Of a stretch of DNA of 64,000 nucleotides, positions 12,191 to 22,190 are shown piece by piece. The stretch's first letter is position 1. Each line of letters begins with the position of its first letter. The notes below the pieces were generated by a model. That model searched no databases. It saw nothing but the letters and a program-made list of their open reading frames with translations, and was not told the origin of the DNA. Source of the DNA: Lingula anatina (lineage: Eukaryota > Brachiopoda > Lingulata > Lingulida > Lingulidae); contig NW_019775627.1 of the NCBI RefSeq assembly GCF_001039355.2, positions 16,805 through 80,804 on the forward strand, read 5' to 3'. The position numbers were made by a program, and so were the translations under genes.

Positions 12191-12836
12191 TATTTTGTAA
12201 GTCAAAGATCGTCAAATAGATGGTATACGACTACATCGTGAAGCAAATCCTTATGCTTTCACTTCTGCTAACCTTTGTAAAACCCTGTTCTTCATTTTTA
12301 ATTCAAACAAAACAACGACATAGCATACAACAATGTTGAACATTTACAACATTCTTGTTCCTTCCTTCTCCTTCCCAGGAAGGTGTTGCTCCAGTAACGA
12401 CGACCGATAGTTCAGACATTTTTTGTATGACCTGTAGGGTTGTTGTCAACAGTCCTACAAAAAAGCGGATATACACACGTACAGGTGTATTAGTGTTTCC
12501 CCATGAAAATGCATCAAAATTTAGTTAAGTTTAAAACAATAATCTCAAAAGCTACCGTTTGCAGTTTCTACCGCCATGCCACTAGAGATGTCTGTTTTAG
12601 CAGAAGCCTTAAGCTGTCAATCACATAGAAAATACGCATGATTGACCTCAGCGGTTTGTTGAACGACGAAATGTCCTCAAATATTGTTGACGAAGGCGTG
12701 TGATGTAAGTCTGGAAATGAGCGGCAACAAATGACAGTGATGTTTTAGATATCTCTCTCGTTTATCAGGCAGCCTTAAAATATAGATCAGATGTTACTAA
12801 ATCTGAATAAGAAACACCTACTCCAATTTGCTGTGC

Positions 12837-12847
12837 GACGCCATTTT
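12837..12847 (-). promoter_or_regulatory. YY1-like promoter motif, copy A
   Basis: The minus strand reads AAAATGGCGTC about 650 bp upstream of the ATG. The motif recurs at a comparable distance in C, D and E, and mutated in B. AAnATGGCGGC is the known YY1 consensus, often found at transcription starts. Use as a promoter is inferred. Confidence 0.35.
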
Positions 12848-13360
12848 TTGACGCCTCTTTATGTTACCTGTTCAAATATCGGTCCAAAATACTGGGCCAT
12901 TCTTACATTTTCCCTATTCACGCTGCTACAACAACCCCTGGTGCATAACCTGGATATAATATAGACCAACAGTTTTAAAGTTCAAAAATAAACACAACAC
13001 ATTTAACTGGGTCGTACAAACATTTTCCCTGTTCACGCTGCCACAGAGACCTCTGGTGCACAACCTGGATATACATGTATCTACATACTTCTCAAAGGAG
13101 AAGGACTTGGTTATCGCCCTGGCGAGAAATAACCAAGGCTATGTAGAGGACTGTTGGAGGGAACTGCTTTTTTCATGATTTTATTTCATATTTTGGTCCC
13201 TGTGTAGTATAGTGGACTCTCAGCGTTGGGAATGAAGTCCAAACATACAGTAGCTCCATTTTTTGTTCTTCTTCTCTTCCTCTTTCAGTATTGTATATTA
13301 TATGTTTTACACTCATTTTATTCATTCACATATGTTTTGTCACAATTCATGTTAACTCTG

Positions 13361-13362
<2 letters not shown>

Positions 13363-13448
<86 letters not shown>
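13363..13448. repeat. (CT)n-(CA)n compound microsatellite
   Basis: Roughly 46 bases of CT dinucleotide run directly into about 40 bases of CA dinucleotide. Confidence 0.98.
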
Positions 13449-13452
<4 letters not shown>

Positions 13453-14287
13453 AAAAGTAAAAAAAAAAACAAAAAAGAGCACTTATACAAACATTTTCCC
13501 TATTCACACTACCACAAAGCCATGCGGTGCACAACCTGGATATTACACACCGTTAAAAGGAGAAGGCCTAGCTTAATATTCCTGGCTGAAAAAAACCTAG
13601 GGCTATGAAGAGAACTGTTGGAGGAACTGTTTTTTTCATGATTTCATTTCATATATATATTTTGGTCCCTGTGTATTATAGTGGGCTGTCAGCGGTGGGA
13701 ATGAAGCTCAAACATAGCTCCATTTTTTGCTTCTTAATTCTCTTCCTCTTTAAATCCTGATTATCATTTGTTTTACTTTCATTTTATTCATTCACAGATG
13801 TTTTGTCACAATTTTATATTAACTATACACGCAAACACATATGCACGCACTCAGAGTTTATTAGTTGAAAAATAAAGTCATCTGCACAACAAAGATATCG
13901 ATGACACCGGTCGACAAAGTGTAACAGGAGTGGTAGTTAAAAAATGAATGTCCGTGGCCTCACATGATTAGCACAGGTTATGGTTAGTCGTATCAGTAGT
14001 AGTATATGGGCTGAAGTAATGGGAAACGGACTCTGGTTCCTTAAGGACTCCTGTTCTTGTCACATACGCTCCACATCTAACAGCCAGCAATGTGTTAGTT
14101 GTGCTAAATGTGTTCCTCATAACCTCCTGGAAGAGACTTTTCATCAGGTTCAATTGATTACAACATAACTTTTTTATTTATAGGCATTAAAATAACAAAA
14201 CGTCCTATTACGATCATATAATATTACTGCTGAAAGTGACTGATATTGAAAGAAATATATTGGACTTTTTTCAGAATTATTAGTACT

Positions 14288-14390
14288 TTTCCTGTTTTTC
14301 TTTTTCCATTATGTTGAAGGTCAAAGATCTTCAAATAGAAAGTGAAGCAAAACCTTATTCTTTCACTTGTCAGCAGCATAGGGAAAAAAT
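14288..14390 (-). pseudogene. Fragment of a ROC-COR gene 5' end (first)
   Basis: The sequence 'cctgtttttctttttccatta' and the following 'gtcaaagatcttcaaatag...gtgaagcaaaaccttat' parallel the start-codon region of copy A (12170-12260). No coding sequence follows on the other side, so this is a detached 5' fragment. Confidence 0.6.
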
Positions 14391-14636
14391 AATGATGAGT
14401 CTAAGGTTAAGATTTTTGTTCTTCAGTTTTTCGTCATTTTCTGTAAACTATACGTAAAAGGACTGGTGTTGAAATTAATTTAATATCGTTGTTAAAAACA
14501 GGATGCAAGTTTACACAATGAGAGACTAATAGATCAGTAGATCAAATATGATCCTCCTGCTTTAAGTCCCAGAACTTGCAGCTCATCGCCTGAACATGTG
14601 TTATTCCTGGTTTTCTTTTCCATTTGGTTGATAGTT

Positions 14637-15644
14637 TTTTTAATTAAAATTTATTCACCAATTTAGAGCATGTACCAGTTAAAATAAAACATAATGATGG
14701 TAAAAATGCCTTGATATAAGTTCTTTCATTTCTAAATTTATATAGAAGAATGATATTCTTAGCAACCTTTATCTTTATTTATATATTTGTTGATAAATAT
14801 ATGTTCCCTTTTTTTCCTCTCTACTATGTTTTTCACGGTTTATAAATTTCTATATTTTTGAAATCTACAAAGAAGTGAAAATATCATCCTGTACAGAAGT
14901 TCTGAAATCTTACATTTCTTTAAGTATTTCCCTGTTGGATAAATTTATTGCAAAATTTTCCACCGCGCTGCTCTTATTACAGATTGAGTACATGCCAAAA
15001 ATACATGTATGTCATTCCACACTACACTTGGTACTCTTTCATTAAGGAATATAATATTTTCTAATTTATTCAAAACAGGTTTTCTCTGGAAGTGATATCT
15101 TTAGTTGAATTCTTTAAACGGTTAACTTAGACTGCATTCCCACATATTTTCAGATCGATCTATCCCCGTGGGGAGTCTCACTAGATTGCTGTCGGCTTAG
15201 CCGGCTTAAATGTCTGTTCCGCCTACTAAAAGCTGTAAGGGGGTAATTAACTTTTGTGTGCGCTCGACTGACAGCAATTTAGCGTGAACCCCCAGGGAGT
15301 TAGGTCGATCCAGATGGATCGATTTAAATCTGTGGGAATGCAGTCTTACACTCTCCAGATTTACCATAGTCCTCAATTAACTGATGAGTAATGCAATTTC
15401 TTAAAACTTGATATTCCACAAAGGTAATTCCATTCCACCCAACCACCTATGAAATATCTTCATAAGTAAAAAGTCTATTTTCTCTAACTAAATCTCTTAT
15501 ATAAATAATTCCATTTTTTATCCAACGAGTAATAAAGGTAAATTATCCCCTATGATATGGGTATTGTTCCACAAAATAGATTCATCTCTACAATAGCTGT
15601 GCCCTATCCATAACTTCAGAGTTTGTTGATAAAACTCATGTTAT
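14637..15644 (-). mobile_element. 3' fragment of an L1/Tx1-type LINE with 10-bp target-site duplication
   Basis: The insert is flanked by the perfect direct repeat 'gttgatagtt' and begins on the plus strand with a T-run, as expected for a minus-strand element with an A-rich tail. Minus-strand frames, broken by stops, contain motifs typical of the C-terminal part of L1-like ORF2. Examples are 'LWNNTHI' followed by 'NGIIYIRDL' (15450-15600), and 'ARWKIL...IYPTGKYL' (about 14920-14990). It is dead and 5'-truncated, and it carries a MITE at 15128-15348. Assignment to the L1/Tx1 side is from motif memory only. Confidence 0.6.
15128..15348. mobile_element. MITE family M2, copy 1
   Basis: The terminal inverted repeats are about 65 bp: left 'agactgcattcccaca', right 'tgtgggaatgcagtct', each followed inward by a GATCGAT motif and 'attgctgtc'. 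The centre carries 'taaatgtctgttccgcctac'. A second member is at 54250-54486. It is nested inside the LINE fragment. No coding capacity. Confidence 0.8.
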
Positions 15645-15760
15645 GTTGATAGTTAATGATCGTCAAGTAGATGACATATGACTACGTAGTGAAGCGAAAC
15701 TTTACTTCACTTGTGGTAGAGATTGTCAGTAGTAAAAGTCTATGGTTGATATGGTTTGAT

Positions 15761-16391
15761 ATCAGATTTCTGTCCTTCAGCTTCTTTTTTCAACTCTTTA
15801 CAGCCTTCTTAGAATTGTTTTGCTCACACAAAAAGAACGTTAGCTCAGATAAATTTCAGATTGTTGTTTAACACAGGATCTGCGGATCAAATATGGCCGA
15901 TCCACTTGAACATGTGTCGCGCTCGTCTGCAAATTACTTGGATCTGCATAGTTCAATTGAGCGATAGCAGTTTTTTTTATCAAAGGATATAAATGTCAAA
16001 ATTATAGCGGTTCTAATATCGCAACAATTCTTGCCGCAGTTAATGCTATTCACACAGTACACAGTTTAATACATTTTACATCTAAGAATCTTGTGTTAGT
16101 TGGGAAGAGTGGATGTGGTCCGACTTTTATCTGGTTTTAATTGTTTAAAACACCCCTTTCCATTTTAGTGGAATACTAAATAACAAAGCTACTCACGCAT
16201 CTGAAATAAAATCACTGTTGATATACAATATACAACCTGTCATTCAGGTCAGTTCTTTATCGTATCCTTTCGAGCCATCAATCTATCACAAATATCTATG
16301 TATCTTCTTCTCTTCAAGACAAGGGAAATAAACATTAATTTTGTAATTGAGATATCAAAATACTTTTCTTTTGAGATAAGCATTTCCCCCC
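15761..16391. other. 3' flank of copy B
   Basis: From about 15950 this parallels the 3' flank of copy C and the segment at 2560-2900 ('gcgataacagttttttt', then 'aatgtcaaaatta'). Near 15880 'ggatcaaatatggccgatcc' resembles an outer arm of the M1 fold-back family. No gene. Confidence 0.5.
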
Positions 16392-16721
16392 TCAGATATT
16401 GTCAGCCGTTCCCACCGCCCTATCGTCTGCAGTTTCTGAAAATGGGTTCAACAGATCAGCGAGATGTGGGCGCTTTTCACGCAAAATGGTGCACAAGTGA
16501 CGCATAGGCTTCTTTTCTGGAGAACATTTACGCAGACTTTTGAGTAATTCGTAGCACCTGTCTTTCCTATGGAGTGTATTTCGAATAACATCCATGTCAT
16601 CTATACCCAGAACCTTCTTTTCAAAAAGGTAGGACAAGATATCTATAGGCTCGAGGTCTTCTTCAATTTTTGTCCAATTTTCTCTTAGCTTCTCGAATTG
16701 TCTTTCAGTTTCCTGGGGCTT
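16392..16721 (-). CDS. Copy B CARD exon
   Basis: A 330-bp terminal exon (acceptor ATTTTAG before 16721) encoding 109 residues. The helical pattern is typical of caspase-recruitment domains: 'LSYLFEKKVLGIDDMDVI', then 'RCYELLKSL', then 'MRHLCTILREKRPHLADLL'. It opens with a charged helix ('ETERQFEKLREN'). Confidence 0.8.
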   Translation of the reverse strand, partial: KPQETERQFEKLRENWTKIEEDLEPIDILSYLFEKKVLGIDDMDVIRNTLHRKDRCYELLKSLRKCSPEKKPMRHLCTILREKRPHLADLLNPFSETADDRAVGTADNI

Positions 16722-19700
16722 CTAAAATGAGATTTTCATTGTAATGGCAAACCAACATGTTTTGTAAAGCAATCACCTCATCTTTTTGTTAAAATTTCCA
16801 CTCACTACTGTTTGTTATCAAAATGTGCTGCTTGTGGGATCGACAAAAATACAAATTATATTAATGTAATTGAATTGTAAACCATAATTGCTTACCTTGC
16901 CAAAGTGCAGGTAGATTTTCATCTTTAAGGTTGCATCACAGTTACAAACGGCAGGTGTTCCCTTAGGAATTTCATCAAATAACTCAAACCCAGATTTGCT
17001 GTCTCCCAGATGGCACATGTGAACGTGACCCTGCAGATAAAACAACAGTAATACACATCCTCCTATATCACTCTATCTATTGTTATCCTAATCTAATCAG
17101 CATTAGGAAAAGAGGCGATTGAATTTTAAACTATACCTCTGTCAATGACACTAATTTTTTCAAAGGCAAACATTTGATTGTACAATTAAAAATATGAGTT
17201 GTTTCCTCAATTATAGACCATGAAATCAAAATATAAGTAACAGGACTCGCTCACCTTTTCGTGCCAGTTGCAAGTGTGTACACCTTGTATCTGACAGACT
17301 AGTCCCACAGAATATTTCTGCCCAGGGAAAGATGTATTACAAATATAAGTAGTTACATCCGTACTATACGGGAGAAAAGAATTCCATTTTTTTCTTTTGT
17401 TATGTTACATCATTTGAACAATGAAAAACCTATACCGGACAATGGGGATGTTTACAAAATAAACAAACAATTTTTTTAATGTAAACAAACGAGACTCCCT
17501 ATTTTTGTTTACGTTTCNTACTAATATAATTCAATTGTTTGTGAAGGTTAGCAAAGACCTCGTAAGTTTGTTGTTCTATGGCACCTGCTGGTAAATAAGG
17601 GTCTGCACCTGTAGTAAACAAAATCACGTTTTGTGTAATAATGGATTTCATCTCAAGTTTGTACTTGATTCCTGTGGATGGCTCTGTAAAGACGGCAAAA
17701 TCAGAGAACACAGTTTGCCGAAAGTTTTTTTCCTTGAAATATTTGTCTCCGCTCATTTTTAACACAGTAGATGTAAGCCTCCAGAAAATTGGCTTTGGTT
17801 CAAATTCTCCAAAGTCCAAACCAAACGCAATTTCTTGACCTGGCGATAAATTCCAGAGTTTATGTCTGTCTTCTTGACTAGCACTTTGCAACTGAAATGG
17901 CACGAGATAGTACGGGCTGCAAGGGACCTTAACGATTAAGTGACTTTCTTCAAGAAGTTTACCACAAATGTCTTTTAATTGTTTTGTTTCTTCAAATGCC
18001 AGTGATTGGCACTCAGAAAGGGTCTCAATTCTATGGTTTAATGCTTGATCCATAGTACTTTCACTTAAGATGCCTATCTTCTTTTCTTTTCTCTCTATCA
18101 TCTTTAGAATTTCCAAAAACAAGCCTACAAACCATGACTGTCCATGACGCAGGACGACGAACCCTGTTTGACAGTCGCCACCATCACTGTCGCAACAATG
18201 AATATCCCCCCTGTCGTTGAAGTATTTGACAAATTTTTTAAAGTCATTATCGTCTTTAACGACTCCTTTCTCAATGACAGCATTTTTCAGTTTTGAGATC
18301 TTTATAATTGGAGATAACTCTGGCATGATTTTCGAAAACTTCAGCCATTTGATCTCGGTTTTTTGTCTCCGTAGAACTGCGATTCCCGCCACTTGCTTTC
18401 TGAGATGCTTTCCCCCTACGTCCCTTTTGCACTGTCCCGAATTTTCTACTTCAAATATCAGGGAGTCCTTATTCCAGGAAATGTATTTGTCGATATCCTC
18501 TTGTTCAAAAGAATTTGTCAATTCCTGAGAAATCGTTTGTCTGACCTCCTTATCCACACTGTCCCTGTGTGTCCCAACAATGAAGATAGGCCTGTGAATT
18601 TTGTAATCTTCATCGGTATGGGCCAACACGAAGTTTAACCAGTAGCGAAGCTTTTTGAATTGTGCGCATAATTCGTTGCTGTCTTTAAGTCTTTTAGCTT
18701 CTTTAAAGTTAAATACAATGATGTATACAGCGTCCTTTGGTATGAATAAATGATGGAAATAATGATATTCTTCTTGTCCTCCACAGTCAATTAACACAAA
18801 CTTAATACGCATACCTGAAACTCCATTCTCATATTTTGATTTTGCCAGTCTAATTTTGGTTAAATCAATACCCGTTGCCATTGCTTGTTTCACCTGCCAA
18901 AAGCCCCAAATCTCGAATGCAAGAATAATACCAACAGACAATAACTGATCTAAAAGGAATTCTCCAGGAAAAATAGCAATCGTCCAGTTCATAAAATAGA
19001 CCATTGCAACACCAAGAATAAAGCCCAGTGCCCTACGTGTATAGAAAGGTATATCGTAAACTTTTGCCAGAGACCGGCCAATGACCATAACTGCCGTGTA
19101 TTCTAGCATAGCACTGCTAAAACAAGCCAAGAAAAGAATAAGATAATGATGGAAATACTTTTCCGTATACCATAAAATGAGACGATAGAAAATATAAGTA
19201 AATGCGATAATTGCTATTATGTAAACGGGCAACCCAATGTAAAACCGTCTGGGCATTAGTTTAGGTGACATGTATTTGCAAACGTAGACGCCAACAGCAG
19301 CCCCTGTCCATGTGAAAATGGCAATTATCACTCGCTCGTGACTGTACATCTTTAAATACATTTCTTGTGTTAAAATTTGAAATAAGAGGGCAATTGCGAC
19401 ATTTGAAACAATGACTTGAGACCAAACTTTAATTAACATTTGCTTAATGTTTCGTTTCTCGTGGCATAATTTGGCATGAAACACATGACATGAAAACAAT
19501 GTTAGGGTGACAATCAGAAAAACAGTTAGCGCATGATTAAAGTCATGGACCCATTCATAGAGCATATTTGAAATAATTGAGAAAAAATTAAGAATACTAC
19601 CTTGACTTTCGAGGCAAACAAAGCTGAAAACCAATGAGGTTCCTGCCCTACAACCAAATCCTAACACAAACCCTATCACCAACCCGCAACAAAGAACACC

Positions 19701-20372
19701 AAGTTGGTATTCCAAAAATAAGTCTGGGCTGTCTATTTTCTGTTGCATATTGGTGTCAGCATATAGGATTTCGATACAGGCATATCTGTAAAACATACTG
19801 AGAGCAGTACCTTCACCATACCTGATACCCATGGGCAGGTTGCCAGAAAACACAAGTGTAGAGAAGAGGCACCCCATGATTTTCAAAGAGCACAACCCAA
19901 CGGGAGAGAAAGTGAAAGCAACACATATACAGAGCAATCCAAATACAAGTTTGACATGTTGATCAAACGATGATCCGTGATCAACTGCTTGAGAAACAAA
20001 ATTATCAGTCATTTGCACTGTAACGTAACTTGCTGCATATTGCTGTTCATTTTCAGGGTCCTTAACATCTTCCCAAGTGTCCGTTAAGGTAACGGTTTCC
20101 ACGTGGTGCTTTTCATTTCCTCGAGTAGTATTGTGACTTTTTACGAAATCTTTTCCTCTGAAATGGCGTTGCAGGGATGTCTTTCCTACACCAGAATCTC
20201 CCAGGAATAATATTTTACTCGTTTCCAAATCAATTTGCCCCTCTTGCATGCTCCTTTCATATTTGTGACGCAGATCGGCACTTGCCCCAATGATCCTCCT
20301 GCTTAACGTCCCAGTACTTGCCCCCCATGTTCTGAGCATGTCGATTTGCTGTACTTCGTTTTCGTTCTCCAT
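16392..20372 (-). CDS. Copy B: membrane-spanning ROC-COR GTPase with CARD, exon 1 interrupted
   Basis: The exons on the minus strand are exon 1 (17255-20372), exon 2 (16896-17030) and the CARD exon (16392-16721), all phase 0 with GT-AG ends. The start at 20372 (MENENEV) is the position conserved among paralogues; the longer frame begins nine codons earlier. Exon 1 carries GDSGVGKTS, the multi-pass hydrophobic block, DCGGQEEYHYF, GTHRD and COR. Near the end of exon 1, after 'HKQLNYI', about 174 bases (17349-17522, containing the 'n' at 17518) interrupt the reading frame. The rest of the exon ('SFPGQKYSVGLVC') resumes afterwards. No in-frame splice pair removes the insert. The CARD ends 'RPHLADLLNP' and a short acidic tail. 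This is either a damaged gene or an assembly join through an intact one. Confidence 0.75.
17349..17522. other. Insertion in exon 1 of copy B, flanked by 7-bp direct repeat
   Basis: The 174 bases have 'aatataa' on both sides (17342-17348 and 17523-17529) and contain the single ambiguous base at 17518. The direct repeat suggests a small transposon-type insertion with a target-site duplication. The 'n' also allows an assembly join. No terminal inverted repeat longer than about 4 bp is visible. Confidence 0.5.
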
Positions 20373-20945
20373 TCTGGTGTTAATCAAACATTGCTTCATA
20401 GATGCACATGACTACGGAATTGAGAAACTGTCAAACGTGACCAAAACGATTGATGTGATGTGAGTTTTTCCAATATGTTTAGTTTGAAGACATAGAATAA
20501 AACAATTTGGAACTTTTACAAAAAATCGTGTTTTCCCCACAACAGCAATGACCGTTTGTTAAAGTTTTTTAAGGTATGATCCGTGGGGTTGTTGTCATCA
20601 GTCCAAAAAAACGACAACGCTTTCCATAGTTGCCATGTGTACATTTGTCTGTGAAATGCATCAAATTAAGATATATCTAAAAAGCAATACTCCTAAACTA
20701 TTCCGTTTCTTACTTTTAATTCCACCAATACCACAAGACGTGTCTGTTTCGTCAACGGTCTTTAGCTATCCTGATCTGAATTCAAAGATGTATTACTGAC
20801 CTCAGCAGTTTGTTGAAATGCAGTCACGTCCTCAAATATTGTCGACGAAGACGTGAGCTTTCAAGAGAAAATGAACAGTATTAAATGGCGGTGATGTTTT
20901 GGCTTCCGCTATTGTTATTCAAGCAGCTTGGAAGTCTAGATCAAT

Positions 20946-20980
<35 letters not shown>

Positions 20981-22190
20981 AAAAGAACCACTCTTTGCAA
21001 TCTGCTGTTCGACGCCGTTTTTGTGCCATTGTTACGTGTTCAAATATCAATTTGATTCACAACACTGTTACTGGGTCATGCAAACATTTCCCCTATTCAC
21101 ACTGCCACAAAGACCTGTGGTGCACAACCTGGATACAAAAGGAGAAGTATTTGGTTAATAAGTCTGTCGATAAAGGGCTAGGTCTATGTTGGAGCCTGTT
21201 GGAGGGAACGTTTTTTTATGTTTTCATTTCATATTTTGTTCCCGGTGTAGCGACCTCTCGGCGGTGGACCTGAGGTTCCAGCATAGTTTCTCCATTTTTT
21301 GCTTCTTATCTTCCTCTTGAAAAATTCATTTTTTTTACTTTGTTTTATTTGTTCACATATATTTTGTCATAATTATATGTTAACTATTTACACACACGCA
21401 CGCGCGTGCACATATGCACACACAGACACACACACACACACACACATGCACAGAGGGAAGTAAAGATAGAGAGAGTTTAAAAGTTCAAAAATAGAGTTAT
21501 CTGCATAACAAATATATTAATGAAACCGGTCACATATATTGATCATCGTGTCTTTGCAAGTGGACACATACAAGGTGTAACAGGAATGGTAGTTAAAAAA
21601 CTGGATGTCTGGGGTCCCATTTGTTTAAGACAGGTTAAGGTTAGTCGTATCATCAGCACTATACGGGACGAATGCCACCTATATAAAATAATGGGGAACG
21701 GACTATATGGTTCCTAACGAACTCCTGTTCTTGTCACATACAATCCACATCTTACAGTCAGCATTGTGTTAGTTGTGATTAATGGATGTGTTCATCATAA
21801 TGGATGTGTTCATCCTTTCACAAAGAAATCATCTTCTAATCATATAACATTACTGCTGAAACTGGCTGATATTAGCAGAAAATTATATTGGATTGTTTTC
21901 AGCATTACTAGTACTTAATGAAAAAGGCGTTCGTTTCATCATTAATGTTTCCTTTTAATGTACTTTTTCCTACATGTACTTTTTCAAGTTAAAAGAAAAA
22001 GAAATGCTGAGTTAAGATCGGCTGATTTTGTTATTGAGACTGGTTGACGACAACAACATGGTCATTACAGCAGTTATGACCGCACAATCAGTCTTAGCCT
22101 TGGCTAATTCGTGTACATTCCGCCACTTTGTGCAGAAGAGGAATGTGCATTTACTCTCTGTAGGTTTACGATCACTTTTGACTGATATTG
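20373..22190. other. 5' flank of copy B and 3' flank of pseudogene F
   Basis: No coding exon. It contains a degenerate YY1-like site (21011-21021, core mutated), the shared upstream block at 21081-21135, a 30-base T run (about 20949-20979), an imperfect CA/CG-rich run (21390-21450), and sequence after 21990 that parallels the 3' flank of the D and E CARD exons. Confidence 0.5.

Larger units (their letters stand above)
12191..14287. other. 5' flank of copy A with microsatellites and repeated upstream block
   Basis: No coding exon recognised. It holds a YY1-like site at 12837-12847 and three spaced versions of a block shared with the 5' flanks of B, C and D, near 12905, 13020 and 13485. The block reads approximately 'acattttccctattcac', then 'gtgcacaacctggata'. 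There is also a (CT)n(CA)n run at 13363-13448. The frames over the microsatellite are low-complexity artefacts. Confidence 0.55.
14551..15760 (-). pseudogene. Fragment of a ROC-COR gene 5' end (second), split by a LINE
   Basis: 14551-14636 parallels the first about 28 codons of exon 1, including the ATG context and the positions of 'WGASTGTLSRR', but it is frameshifted. 15645-15760 parallels the adjoining 5' UTR of copy A. The two halves are separated by about 1 kb flanked by a perfect 10-bp direct repeat 'gttgatagtt' (14627-14636 and 15645-15654). The fragment was therefore intact when the insertion happened. Nothing downstream of the first codons remains. Confidence 0.7.

Noticed and set aside
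13226-13608. Open frames through the (CT)n(CA)n run
   Set aside because: Low-complexity Ser-Leu and His-Thr runs produced by the microsatellite. No splice or family support.
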